NCBI GenBank assembly: GCA_947631605.1
Contig: CANRMC010000003.1
Location: forward strand, 1 to 47,605
Direction: 5' to 3'
Source: an uncultured Lachnospiraceae bacterium
GTDB lineage: Bacteria > Bacillota > Clostridia > Lachnospirales > Lachnospiraceae
Length of the DNA stretch: 47,605 nucleotides
The notes under the pieces are model-generated. The model was not told the origin of the DNA, did not search any database, and saw nothing but the letters and a program-made list of their open reading frames with translations. Shown piece by piece: positions 1-10,300 of this stretch. The position numbers and the translations under genes are program-made. Every line of letters starts with the position of its first letter. The first letter of the stretch is position 1.

Positions 1-384
1 TGAAACAGGGACGCTGCCAGAACCGCATCCGCTTTTCCCGCCGTCAGCGCGTCATAGAAATGTTCCATCGTCCCGGCGCCGCCGGAGGCGATCACAGGCA
101 CCGACACATTTTCCGCCACCAGCGCCGTCACTTCCTGCCCGGACTGGCTGATTCCTTCCTCTGTTACGCCGTTATCGGCGCACATGACGATCACTGCCTT
201 TTTCGCTATATCAATATCCGGACTTCCGGAAATCGCGCCGATTTTTGCCAGAATGGTTTCAAACTCCCCCAGGCTGTCCAGAGGCTTCGCCATTCCGTCA
301 AAGCGCCGCTTTACCTCCCAGAAGATTTCTTCCTTCGGCGGCGTAATTGCAAGGCGTTCCAATTCATTTCTTGTCATAGTCATT
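1..384 (-). CDS. Chimeric partial ORF: CobT-like N-terminus (nicotinate-nucleotide--dimethylbenzimidazole phosphoribosyltransferase) joined in frame to HisF-like C-terminus; runs off window edge
   Basis: Manual translation from ATG at 384: [92 protein letters not shown] (CobT-like), then [35 protein letters not shown] (HisF-like). Confidence 0.75.
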
Positions 385-398
385 GAAACCTTTCCTTC

Positions 399-1925
399 TC
401 AAACCGTATCAATCTTAGCTTCCTGCAGAGAGTGATAGATAAATTCCATATCCATGGACTGCCGCAGATGATCCGCCAGTTTATCATACTGGCTCTCTTT
501 AAATTCCCTATAATCAACCGGCTGTACCGCCTGCCAGGAAATTCCCTTTCGCTTTGCCAATGCGGTAACCAGCCGCTCCTTGATCTCACCATGGTCAAAG
601 ATACCATGCACATAGGTTCCTGCTGCCATATTCCGAACACAACCGTCCGGATAAATTTCCTTCTGCTCCGAAAACTGCGGCAAAATCTGTAAAAACGCCG
701 CCTGCTGCCTGCTCTCGATCATTTCCGTTCTTCCCATATGTATCTCATAACCTTCCAGTTCCATGCCGGAAAGCGGCGAAAAAAAACCTTTCAGTTCGGA
801 AAATCTTCCCGTTACCCTGCTCCGTCTCTTTTCTTTTTCCAGAACAGTCTGGACCGGAAGAATTTCCATTCCGCGTATCCTTCCGGAAGCCTCGGTTCCC
901 AAAGGATCGCAGATTTCCATACCAAGCATCTGATAACCGCCGCAGATTCCAAATACCGGATGATCCTCCGCGTATTTTTTCACTGCCGCTTCCAAACCGT
1001 TCATCCGCATCCATTTCAGATCTTCTATGGTATTTTTACTGCCCGGAAGGATGACGATATCGGGCGACCGTAATTCCGCCGCTGTCGTTACATACCGGAG
1101 CGACACCTGCTCCATGCTGTCAAACACGTCAAAATCGGTAAAATTGGAAATCCTCGGATAACGGATAACCGCAATATCGATCAGGGCTTCCTTTCTATTA
1201 TGAAAACGTTCGGTCTGACTGTCCTCATCCGGCAGGCAAAGCTCCATATAGGGGATCACGCCTGCAACCGGAACCTGTCCCATTTCTTCCAGCATGGAAA
1301 TCCCCGGTTCGAGGATCTTTTTATCGCCGCGGAATTTATTTACCAGAAGTCCTTTCACGTATGTTCGTTCTTTCTCCGTAAGCAGCATTAAGGTTCCAAG
1401 AAGCTGGGCAAATACGCCGCCTCTGTCGATATCTCCCGTAAGAAGAACCGGAGCGCCTATCATTTCCGCCAGCCCCATATTGACGATATCCTGTTCCTTG
1501 AGATTGATTTCCGCGGGACTTCCGGCGCCCTCCACAACAATGATATCATAAGAATCCGAGAGTTTCCGGAACGCCCGGAGAATATCGGGTATCAGTTTCT
1601 TTTTATAGGAAAAATAATCCTTCGCAGTCATATTTCCCAGCACTTCACCGTTTACAATCACTTGGGAGCCGGAGGTACTGGTGGGTTTTAGAAGAATGGG
1701 ATTCATAAGAACGGAGGGTTTTATCCCCGCTGCTTCTGCCTGCATGACCTGCGCCCTTCCCATTTCCAGTCCTTCTTCCGTAATAAAAGAATTAAGCGCC
1801 ATATTCTGGGATTTAAACGGCGCCGTCCGGTAGCCGTCCTGACGGAAAATACGGCAGAGTCCTGCTGTGATCAGACTTTTACCGACATTCGACATGGTTC
1901 CCTGTATCATGATTACCTGTGCCAT
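399..1925 (-). CDS. cobQ: Cobyric acid synthase (CobQ/CbiP)
   Basis: [47 protein letters not shown]..., plus GATase motif [12 protein letters not shown]. Start placed at the internal ATG (1925) because the upstream codons lie inside a terminator hairpin. Confidence 0.95.
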   Translation of the reverse strand: MAQVIMIQGTMSNVGKSLITAGLCRIFRQDGYRTAPFKSQNMALNSFITEEGLEMGRAQVMQAEAAGIKPSVLMNPILLKPTSTSGSQVIVNGEVLGNMTAKDYFSYKKKLIPDILRAFRKLSDSYDIIVVEGAGSPAEINLKEQDIVNMGLAEMIGAPVLLTGDIDRGGVFAQLLGTLMLLTEKERTYVKGLLVNKFRGDKKILEPGISMLEEMGQVPVAGVIPYMELCLPDEDSQTERFHNRKEALIDIAVIRYPRISNFTDFDVFDSMEQVSLRYVTTAAELRSPDIVILPGSKNTIEDLKWMRMNGLEAAVKKYAEDHPVFGICGGYQMLGMEICDPLGTEASGRIRGMEILPVQTVLEKEKRRSRVTGRFSELKGFFSPLSGMELEGYEIHMGRTEMIESRQQAAFLQILPQFSEQKEIYPDGCVRNMAAGTYVHGIFDHGEIKERLVTALAKRKGISWQAVQPVDYREFKESQYDKLADHLRQSMDMEFIYHSLQEAKIDTV

Positions 1926-1960
1926 AAAAAACCTCCATGCCACGAATAGGCATAGAGGTT
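1925..1960 (-). terminator. Intrinsic terminator of the riboswitch expression platform, abutting the cobQ start codon
   Basis: Minus strand AACCTCTATGCC-TATTCGT-GGCATGGAGGTT followed by TTTT and ATG. Confidence 0.8.
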
Positions 1961-2004
1961 CCTAAAAATTTATGTTCCGGAACCAGTTACTCGTGGCCGT
2001 ACTT

Positions 2005-2175
2005 CCTTCATATAAGGCAGGTCTCCTGACTGAAAGGTTCTCGTTCCGGCTGCCTTCCCAAATTACTTCAGTGGCGTATTGCCGTTACTCCTTTATCACA
2101 GTGACGAGTTCGTACAGGATTTTCACCTGTTTCCCTTTTCACCCGCAGAAAAACTTCTCCGGACACCTTATATGG
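2005..2175 (-). promoter_or_regulatory. Cobalamin (AdoCbl) riboswitch
   Basis: Minus strand contains B12 box AGTCAGGAGACCTGCC (2016-2031), GGGAAGGCAGCCGGAACGAGAACC and GGTGAAAATCCTGTACG; lies directly upstream of cobQ. Confidence 0.92.
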
Positions 2176-2245
2176 ATGAAATTGACTGACAGATACAATC
2201 GTATCCGATAATTATTTTAGCATGATTCTTTCATACATACCATAG

Positions 2246-2836
2246 TTAAATTGGAATATCATACTTTCTTTTATCTGCTTCCGTGATCGGACGAAGAACC
2301 CTGCATGGATTACCCACTGCGATCACACCGGAAGGGATATCCCTTGTCACAACGCTTCCCCCGCCAATTACCGTATTATCTCCAATGGTAACGCCCGGCA
2401 TGACTGCGACATGTCCTCCGATCCAGACATGACTGCCGACCGTGATCGGACGGGCGATCTCCAATCCCATATCTCTCTGCGGCGCATCCAAGGCATGACC
2501 TGCCGTATAAAAGCCGCAATTCGGAGCAACGAAACAAAAGTCGCCAAAGGTAACTTTTGCACCATCCAGAATTACCAGATTATGATTGGAATAAAAATTC
2601 TCTCCGATTTCGATATTATAACCGTAATCACACCAGAAGGAGGATTCTATCCAGAATTCCTTTCCGGTTTTTCCAAAGAGCGAACGGATGATCTCTTTTC
2701 TTTTTTCCACATCCGACGGCATCAGCTGATTGTATCTGGCGCAGATTTCCTTACAGCGCAGCCGTTCCGCCGCCAGTTCTTCATTATTATTCGCATCATA
2801 CAGGATGCCTGCCTGCATTTTTTCTTTTTCTGTCAT
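2246..2836 (-). CDS. Sugar O-acetyltransferase (LacA/Maa family, hexapeptide repeat)
   Basis: MTEKEKMQAGILYDANNNEELAAERLRCKEICARYNQL...; left-handed beta-helix hexapeptides GSHVWIGGHVAVMPGVTIGDNTVIGGGSVVTRDIP. Confidence 0.9.
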   Translation of the reverse strand: MTEKEKMQAGILYDANNNEELAAERLRCKEICARYNQLMPSDVEKRKEIIRSLFGKTGKEFWIESSFWCDYGYNIEIGENFYSNHNLVILDGAKVTFGDFCFVAPNCGFYTAGHALDAPQRDMGLEIARPITVGSHVWIGGHVAVMPGVTIGDNTVIGGGSVVTRDIPSGVIAVGNPCRVLRPITEADKRKYDIPI

Positions 2837-2937
2837 GATTTCAATCTCCTTAACCATATTCTTCCAGTTGATATTTATAAAAATGACTTCCTTCATCACT
2901 CTGTCTCTTGTGACAAAGGAAGTCGTTTTATGCATGA

Positions 2938-3867
2938 TTAGTAGATAAATAGCTGGGACCAGTATTTTGTTCCGGATGAAGATTTATAGTAACCCACGCC
3001 AATCTTTGTAAAGTTTGGATTCAGGATGTTTGCCCTGTGTCCGGAGCTGTTCATCCAGCCCTCCATAACTGATTCCGGTGAAAATTGTCCGTATGCGAGA
3101 TTTTCTCCGGAGCCACGGTAACTGATTCCATTATCGGTCAGTATGGAACTGAAACTTCTTCCATCCGGTCTTGTATGGGAGAAGGAAACCGCACTCTCCT
3201 TCGCTCTTACATTTGCGGCAGAAGTAAGGCTTGTATCCAGTGTCACCGGACTCAGTCCTGCTTTCGAACGCTCAGCATTAACCAGCGCTGTGATCTGCTC
3301 TGCTATCGAGCTGTCATTTGTATCCGTATTACTGCTATCCGTGTCCGGCTTGCCGGTATTTGTATCCGGCTTACTGCTGTCCGTATCCGGCTTGCCGGTA
3401 TTTGGAATTACCAAACCAAAGACCGGCTTATTGCAATTCGGAAGTTTATTGCTATTGGTATCCGGCTTTTCCTCAGTACCAGCCAAATCGTCTGCTTCTG
3501 TCTGCACTTCGGTGCTTTCGGCTGCCTGTCCGGTTCCAGTCTGCGGTTTATAATCGGTCTTAGTCTCCGTTTCAGAAGAACTCTGTTCTGTATTCAAACA
3601 TTCAGAATCCTGAACATTCTGCTTTATGCAAACCGGAAACAAGGTTCCCTGCCTTCCGCTGAAAACAACTTGTGAGAAACTGTCGCACATTTGCTCCAAT
3701 ATTTCCACTATAAATGCCGGGTTGAAAACCTGTGCTTCTGTGATATTCGTTTCATATACGGCAGGCTCATTCTGAAGATTCATCCCCCCTGCCGCAAGCG
3801 AATCATGTGAAATACATCCCATGAACCCAAGTACCGCTGCTATTGCAAGTGCTGATAATTTTTTCAT
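2938..3867 (-). CDS. Secreted CAP-domain (SCP/YkwD-like) protein with low-complexity linker
   Basis: Signal peptide MKKLSALAIAAVLGFMGCISHDSLAAG; C-terminal LVNAERSKAGLSPV...SHTRPDGRSF...GENLAYG...VMEGWMNSSGHRANILNPNFTKIGVGYY. Confidence 0.9.
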   Translation of the reverse strand: MKKLSALAIAAVLGFMGCISHDSLAAGGMNLQNEPAVYETNITEAQVFNPAFIVEILEQMCDSFSQVVFSGRQGTLFPVCIKQNVQDSECLNTEQSSSETETKTDYKPQTGTGQAAESTEVQTEADDLAGTEEKPDTNSNKLPNCNKPVFGLVIPNTGKPDTDSSKPDTNTGKPDTDSSNTDTNDSSIAEQITALVNAERSKAGLSPVTLDTSLTSAANVRAKESAVSFSHTRPDGRSFSSILTDNGISYRGSGENLAYGQFSPESVMEGWMNSSGHRANILNPNFTKIGVGYYKSSSGTKYWSQLFIY

Positions 3868-3990
3868 AGAAACCTCCTAAAATCTTGAAATTGTTGCGTT
3901 TTTATTACGTTTCAATTTCTTTTTTGTTACAGCAATACAATAGCATATTTTTTTTCGAAATAATACAAGTAAATTCTGGGATATTCGTCA

Positions 3991-4668
3991 TCAATCCTGT
4001 TTTGCTACGATAATATTCCCTGTTTTTACAATACTGTCCGCCGGAATATATCCCCGTATGGAAGAAAGCGGATAGATATTTGTGTTTCTTCCGATCACGG
4101 ATCCCGGATTCAGCACACTGTTGCATCCGACTTCCACGCAGTCTCCCAGCATTGCGCCGAATTTTTTCAGACCGGTTTCTAGCCGGAATGTACCGTTCAT
4201 ACCCTCCCCCTTTACTACTACAAGCGTTTTATCAGACTTTACATTAGAAGTAATAGAGCCTGCGCCCATATGGGAACGATAACCCAGTACGGAATCTCCT
4301 ACATAGTTATAATGAGGCACCTGCACGTTATCAAACAAGATCACGTTTTTCAGTTCTGTGGAATTACCAACCACACAATTTGCCCCGACCAGAGCATTTC
4401 CCCGGATAAATGCACACTGCCTTACTTCTGTCTCCGGTCCGATAACGACAGGTCCATGCAGGTACGCGCTGTCAAATACATGCGCCGTCTTATGCACCCA
4501 TACGTTTTCTTCCCTCTGCTCATAATCATCGGAAAGTGTTTTCCCAAGGTTTTTGATAAAATCTCCGATTTCCGGAAGCACCTCCCATGGGTAAACGGCT
4601 TTTTCAAAAAGCGGTGCTGCCAGCGTATGGGTAAGGTCATACATATTCACAATCTTTATATCATCCAT
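3991..4668 (-). CDS. Left-handed beta-helix protein similar to the C-terminal part of GlmU (sugar-nucleotide acyltransferase-like)
   Basis: Hexapeptide repeats GPVVIGPETEVRQCAFIRGNALVGANCVVGNSTELKN...; no nucleotidyltransferase domain. Confidence 0.75.
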   Translation of the reverse strand: MDDIKIVNMYDLTHTLAAPLFEKAVYPWEVLPEIGDFIKNLGKTLSDDYEQREENVWVHKTAHVFDSAYLHGPVVIGPETEVRQCAFIRGNALVGANCVVGNSTELKNVILFDNVQVPHYNYVGDSVLGYRSHMGAGSITSNVKSDKTLVVVKGEGMNGTFRLETGLKKFGAMLGDCVEVGCNSVLNPGSVIGRNTNIYPLSSIRGYIPADSIVKTGNIIVAKQD

Positions 4669-4684
4669 GTCATTTCCTCCAAGA

Positions 4685-6688
4685 TCACCCTTTTCCTTTC
4701 TTTCTGTAATAAGGGGCTGTTTTGTCAAATACAATACTCATCTGATTCTGATTCCGGATACCTTTTACAAAATCGGTATACTTTGTCACATAGTCGTTCA
4801 TCTTATCCGTATATTCCTGTTCCGTAATCGTTCCTTCGGCTACGCCCTCCAGGCCTTTCTCCCAGCTTGCCGTAAGATCCGCCCGCAGAAGTCCGTTTAC
4901 GGAATAAAGAACCACGTCGTGAATGATCTCTCCGAGAAATGTCGGCGTTACGATCTGCGTTTTTTTATTCAAAGCGATATATTTGTTATTAACGAGCTTC
5001 GTAATGATCGAGTCTCTGGTTGCACTGGTTCCAATACCGCTTCCTTTTATCTGCGCCCGAAGTTCCTCATCTTCGATCAGCTGTCCGGCATTTTCCATCG
5101 CAAGGATCAGAGTACCGGAAGAATACCGTTTCGGCGGTGTGGTTTCCCCCTCCCGGATATGGAATTCCTGTACCGGAAGAATATCGCCTTTTTTCAGAGA
5201 GGAAAGATAGGAAAGCATTTCTTCACTGCATTTCTCATTCTCGGTATTCCCGTCTTTTTCTTCTTCCGCTATCATAAGATATCCCGGTTTTGCAAGCCGC
5301 TTGAAATTTGCAAAGAAATACTCGTCTTTCCGTTTCAGGGTAAGGGCGATCTTCTCATATTCCGCCGCCGGATAAAAGATACTCAGAAACCGCCGCGCGA
5401 TCCGTTCGTATACGCCGGCTTTCAGAGAATCTAAGGAATTCAAGGCAGAAAGCCCCTGGCCGGTCGGAATGATGGCATAGTGATCCGTGATCATCTTATC
5501 ATTCACATACTTTGACTTTGCAAGATTGACATACCCTTTCTGATTTATGATATTCTGAGCAAAAGCAGAAAGTTTCGGGTACTTCTGGAGACCGGAAATA
5601 TTTTTATAGATTTCCTTTGCCACTGCCGTTGACAGAACCCTGGCGTCGGTCCTCGGATATGTGACCAGCTTCTTTTCATATAATTCCTGTACGATTGCCA
5701 AAGTCTCCGTCGGACTGATCTTAAACAGTTTGGAGCAGTCGTTCTGCAATTCCGCCAGATTATAAAGCATAGGCGGATTTTTTTTCTCCGTCTTTTTTTC
5801 TTTCTTTTCCACCTGCATGGTGACCGGTTCCGGCACACGCAGTTTTTCGATCAATGCTTCCGCATCTTCTTTTTTCCGAAAACCGTTTTCCTTATACAGA
5901 GCCGGATGCTCAAAAAAAGGACTTCCGCTAACTGCTTTCCACTCCGCTTCAAAAACCATGGCGGCGTCATCGCTATCCGCCTGCCGAAGGTCCGCCGTCA
6001 CCCTGTAAAAAGGCGTCGGCACAAATTCCCGTATTTCCCGTTCCCGTCTCACGATCATGCCCAGTACGCAGGTCATAACACGTCCTACAGCGATCACGCA
6101 TTTATCCAGTCCCAGATACTGTTTGACGGGATAACCGTATTTCAGCGTAAGCGCGCGGGAAAAATTAATTCCCATCAGGTAATCTTCCTTTGCCCTTAAA
6201 TATGCCGCAGTACCCAGATTATCATAACAGGAAAGAGGTTTTGCCTCCCGTATCCCACGCAGGATTTCTTCCTCTGTCTGGGAATCGATCCACACCCTGC
6301 GTTTCTCCTTCGCGGGATTTACCTTTGCCATCCGGTCAACCAAGCGGTAAATATATTCCCCTTCCCGTCCGGAGTCGGTGCATACATAAATACAGCCTAC
6401 GTCCTCACGATTTAAGAGGCCGCTTACGATCTTAAACTGCTTGGAAGCAGACGGGAGCACCTCGTATTTATATTCAGTTGGTATAAAAGGGATGGTATTC
6501 ATCGTCCAGCGTTTCATATTTTCATCATATGCGTCCGGATAACTCATCGTAACAAGATGCCCCACACACCATGTGATGATCTGGTCGCCCTGCTCGATAT
6601 AACCGTCCCTGCCCTGCGCCGTTACGCCGAGAGCCTTGGCAAATTCGCGCGCAACACTCGGCTTCTCGGCAATGTATAGATTTTTCAA
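4685..6688 (-). CDS. topB: DNA topoisomerase III
   Basis: MKNLYIAEKPSVAREFAKALG...; Toprim CTDSGREGEYIYRLV; active-site region VTYPRTDARVL; SGIGTSATRDSIITKL. Confidence 0.95.
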   Translation of the reverse strand: MKNLYIAEKPSVAREFAKALGVTAQGRDGYIEQGDQIITWCVGHLVTMSYPDAYDENMKRWTMNTIPFIPTEYKYEVLPSASKQFKIVSGLLNREDVGCIYVCTDSGREGEYIYRLVDRMAKVNPAKEKRRVWIDSQTEEEILRGIREAKPLSCYDNLGTAAYLRAKEDYLMGINFSRALTLKYGYPVKQYLGLDKCVIAVGRVMTCVLGMIVRREREIREFVPTPFYRVTADLRQADSDDAAMVFEAEWKAVSGSPFFEHPALYKENGFRKKEDAEALIEKLRVPEPVTMQVEKKEKKTEKKNPPMLYNLAELQNDCSKLFKISPTETLAIVQELYEKKLVTYPRTDARVLSTAVAKEIYKNISGLQKYPKLSAFAQNIINQKGYVNLAKSKYVNDKMITDHYAIIPTGQGLSALNSLDSLKAGVYERIARRFLSIFYPAAEYEKIALTLKRKDEYFFANFKRLAKPGYLMIAEEEKDGNTENEKCSEEMLSYLSSLKKGDILPVQEFHIREGETTPPKRYSSGTLILAMENAGQLIEDEELRAQIKGSGIGTSATRDSIITKLVNNKYIALNKKTQIVTPTFLGEIIHDVVLYSVNGLLRADLTASWEKGLEGVAEGTITEQEYTDKMNDYVTKYTDFVKGIRNQNQMSIVFDKTAPYYRKKGKG

Positions 6689-6709
6689 TATTAACTACCT
6701 GTTTCTTAT

Positions 6710-7252
6710 CTACCGATATGAAAGAATATCGGCTGTTTCTTTTCTAGGAGTCGGATTCGGAGCCTCAACTGCAATACCGATCGGGATCAGGGCTGATACC
6801 GTCTGTCCCTCCGGCAGTCCGATGATCTCCGCCACTTTGGAATCATCAAAAATTCCCAGAATACAGGAGGCAACTCCCATATCATGCGCTGCAAGACAGA
6901 ATGTCTGCGCGGCAATGCCGGCGTCAAACATTTCCCAGCCAGCGCCCTTTGATGTGGAAAAAGAGCCGTCCCTCTCATATCCGCTGCGCTTTGTAACGGA
7001 AGCAAGTACCATCAGCGTACTGCAGCCTTCCAGAATCCCTTTGTTATGCTCAAAACCCAGAGTTCCCTCCGCAGCGATCTTATCGATCATCGCCCGATCC
7101 TCTACGGCGATATAGCGGACAGTCTGGGAATTTTTCCATGTCGGAGCCATCTTTGCCGCCTCTACCAAAGCTTCTATCGTCGCATGACTGATCTTTTCAT
7201 CTGTATAAGCTCTAACGCTTCTTCTTGTTTTAATACATTCTAATGTTTCCAT
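6710..7252 (-). CDS. Nitroreductase family protein
   Basis: METLECIKTRRSVRAYTDEKISHATIEALVEAAKMAPTWKNSQ...; SD-like GGAGGAACGT before ATG at 7252. Confidence 0.92.
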   Translation of the reverse strand: METLECIKTRRSVRAYTDEKISHATIEALVEAAKMAPTWKNSQTVRYIAVEDRAMIDKIAAEGTLGFEHNKGILEGCSTLMVLASVTKRSGYERDGSFSTSKGAGWEMFDAGIAAQTFCLAAHDMGVASCILGIFDDSKVAEIIGLPEGQTVSALIPIGIAVEAPNPTPRKETADILSYR

Positions 7253-7342
7253 ACGTTCCTCCGTTCCGGGTAAAAGCACCCATTTTTTGATATTTTACCA
7301 TAGGCTGCCTTGGAAATTCAATGTGAATCTCTGAAAATGCGC

Positions 7343-10300
7343 CTACAGGTTACGATCCTCTTTTTTCTTTAACAGCGCGGATGTATCCAGCGTCTGTGTT
7401 TCCTGTTTCTTTCCTGATTTCTTCTTTTTGTCTGATTTTCTTTCTTCCTTCTTTATCTCCGGTTTCACTGCTTCTATTTCATCCGTATTTCCGGTTTCCG
7501 CTATGACGTCTGCTTCCACCGGTTCTGTCTTAAGACGCCCCTTCCGTTTCGGAAGAGCCGGCACATACTGGAACCTCCGAAGCGCAACATCCAGAACAAA
7601 GAGAAGGATCAGCAGTATGAGTATCGGTTCCGTAAGATGAAATTTGCTTGCGGCGCTGCTTTTCATCTTTGTCCATATAGAATCTTCAAACGTGATCATC
7701 CGTCCGTATTCCTGAATAAAATGTTCAAAATTACCGGAATCCACGTCAAAACGGTATTCCGTTGAAAACTGCACGGCTGCGGCGGTCGTTATTGCATTTG
7801 TCACTTCGCCTTCATCGCTTTTTCTTACATTGATATTGTAAATACCGCTCTGATCCGCTGAAAGAACCGCTTCAAATTCTCCCGGCGCCGTACAGATCAG
7901 GTCGATCTCTCCTGAAGAGCCGTCCGGTCCCTGATAAACCGCCCCTACGGTTGTGGAATCCCCGAAATCCTCCGTATGGTAACGGATCACGGTCTGTCCC
8001 GCTTCATTTGTGACGTCTACGGAATCAGCGCCCGGTGAAATATTCCCCGCCGTATAATCAATGATCCGTTTCCATAAATGTGCGTAATCATCCGTTCCGG
8101 CATATGCCGCCGTCCATTCATTTGTTACATCTGTATTCCATGCCGCGGTCCTTCCTAATCCGTATTGCCATGTGGTAAGGATCGGATCGTCTTTATCCGA
8201 CGCTATGACAACCGTAGACGCCTGCTTTGGCGTGGCGGCAATATAACCGTAAATATTCGGCCACCCATCCGGAAATAAGCCCGTTGCAAGCTGATTGGAG
8301 GAAGCAACCATAAGCCCGAAATCCCCATTCTGGATATAGGTATCGCCGCTTAAAAATACTTCCTGTGCAAAAATCCTCGGTATATCCGTTGAAATATCGG
8401 AATAATAGTATCTGCCGTTACATTTTTCCGCCAGATCTTCCAGCAGCCTGGTATCGGAATAAGTACCGACTGCAACGGTGGAAAGAGTGATCCCCGCACC
8501 ATTCAGCTTATCGGTAAGGTCGTCAAAATCCGTCGTCTCTCCCATTCCATCCGTCAGCAAAATGATATGTTTGATCTTCGCATCACTCTTCAAAATTTCC
8601 TTATAGGCTTCCTGCAGCGCCGGTTTGATCGTTGTGCCGCCGCCGTCTCTTATGGTTTTTATCTTGTTCTTTATTTCTTCACGATCTGTTGCCTGTATGA
8701 TCGGCACCTGCCATGTATACGTATCGTCAAAGGTAAGTACGCCGACATAATCCGATTCCCGCAGATTATCTACGGCGCCGGTTGCCGCCTGAATGGCAAT
8801 ATCCAGATTCGTTACTACGCTGCCCGGCGAAACGGCGTCTAACATACTTCCGGAATGATCGATAACCATAACCATAGCCATAGACGGCGCTTCATTTACG
8901 CCCCGGAGCATCATATCCACAGGAAGTACATCCTCAATGACCGTATCCCGATAACCGCCCAGAGCAAAACTGTCCTCACCTCCGCAGCAGATGAAGCCGC
9001 AGCCATAATCCTTGACATATGGATCTAAGTTTTCAAGAAATTCCTTTGGCAGATCGTCTATATAAACATTTTCCAAAATGATACACCGGTATTTCAGCAT
9101 TTCCTCCAGCGTTTCCGGCGCGTTTACAGCGGATACGATATTAAAATCCGCTCCGGCTGCTGTAAGGACTGACCGGAAATTATTGCTATCCTCGTCCATT
9201 CCGGATATTACCAGTATCTTCGGCGCTGCTTCCACCATGGAATATACGCTGTAGGCATTGTTTTCTTCGCAGGTATCGCCCGGTGCGGTAACGGTCACCT
9301 GAAAACTTTCCATGCTGTCGTTCGTTACCGTCTGCTTAAAGACAAACTGATTCGTTCCCTTGTTCAGATGTACCGCTTTTGAAAGAACCTTACGGCTTCC
9401 GCTGACAAAGCTGATCTCCGCATCCGTATCGTAATTGCTGACGACAGTTACCGTCATGGAATATTCGTCATTCGGATGCAGGTAAGACGGCATTGTGACA
9501 TTTCCGATATAAGCATCCTCCGTTTCCTCATTTGTAAGAAGCACTGCATCCAGTTCGATCTCACCCGAAGAAACGGCAGCCGCCATACTGTCTATATTTC
9601 CGTTTGTTTCTTTTCCGTCTGTCAGAAGCACGATCCGGCCGGAACGGTCCGGTGGAATGAGCGCCATCGCCCGTCCCAGAGCTTCTTCAAAATTCGTGGC
9701 GTTGACATCCGGCTCCGTCATAAATTCAGTAAAGGAGTCTGACTCCGTAAGGAACTGCTCCACGCAGGAATCTTTTCCGAATGTCACGATACCATATTGA
9801 TTATTTTTCGGCATATCCGAAATTGATTTTTTGAGATAGTCCGAGATTTCCTCCACATGCGCTTTGTTGCTTTCCGAAAGATCCACGACAAAGACTGTTG
9901 CCTGTGCGCGGCTCCTCTTAGGAATGGAGATTCCGATCAACGCAAGGATCAAAAGCACGATCCCGCAGATTCGGAGGATCAGATAAAATCTGCCTTTATA
10001 TTTCATCTGATAAATATAGATCAGCCACTCGATAACAAGAAGAACAAGCGCTGCGACAAGCAGGAAATTCCTGAGATTCTTCCGTATCTTCACCTGTTTA
10101 TAAGCTTCGCTTTCCGTAACGCCCTCTGACATGATCCTGCCGTCCGATTCCTCGCCGCCGGAAAACCGCACCACATAATGCTCCGTCTTATCTCCCGCCG
10201 TTACTTCATAAAGTCCCGCTTTCTCCGTATCCGTCCGGATTTCCCGAATATCATACTCCGCCGAAGGATTCAGCAAAACGGTTTCTCCCGGATAATAGAT

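Noticed and set aside
1972-2211. 79-aa + strand ORF
   Set aside because: Lies over the cobalamin riboswitch; no coding evidence.
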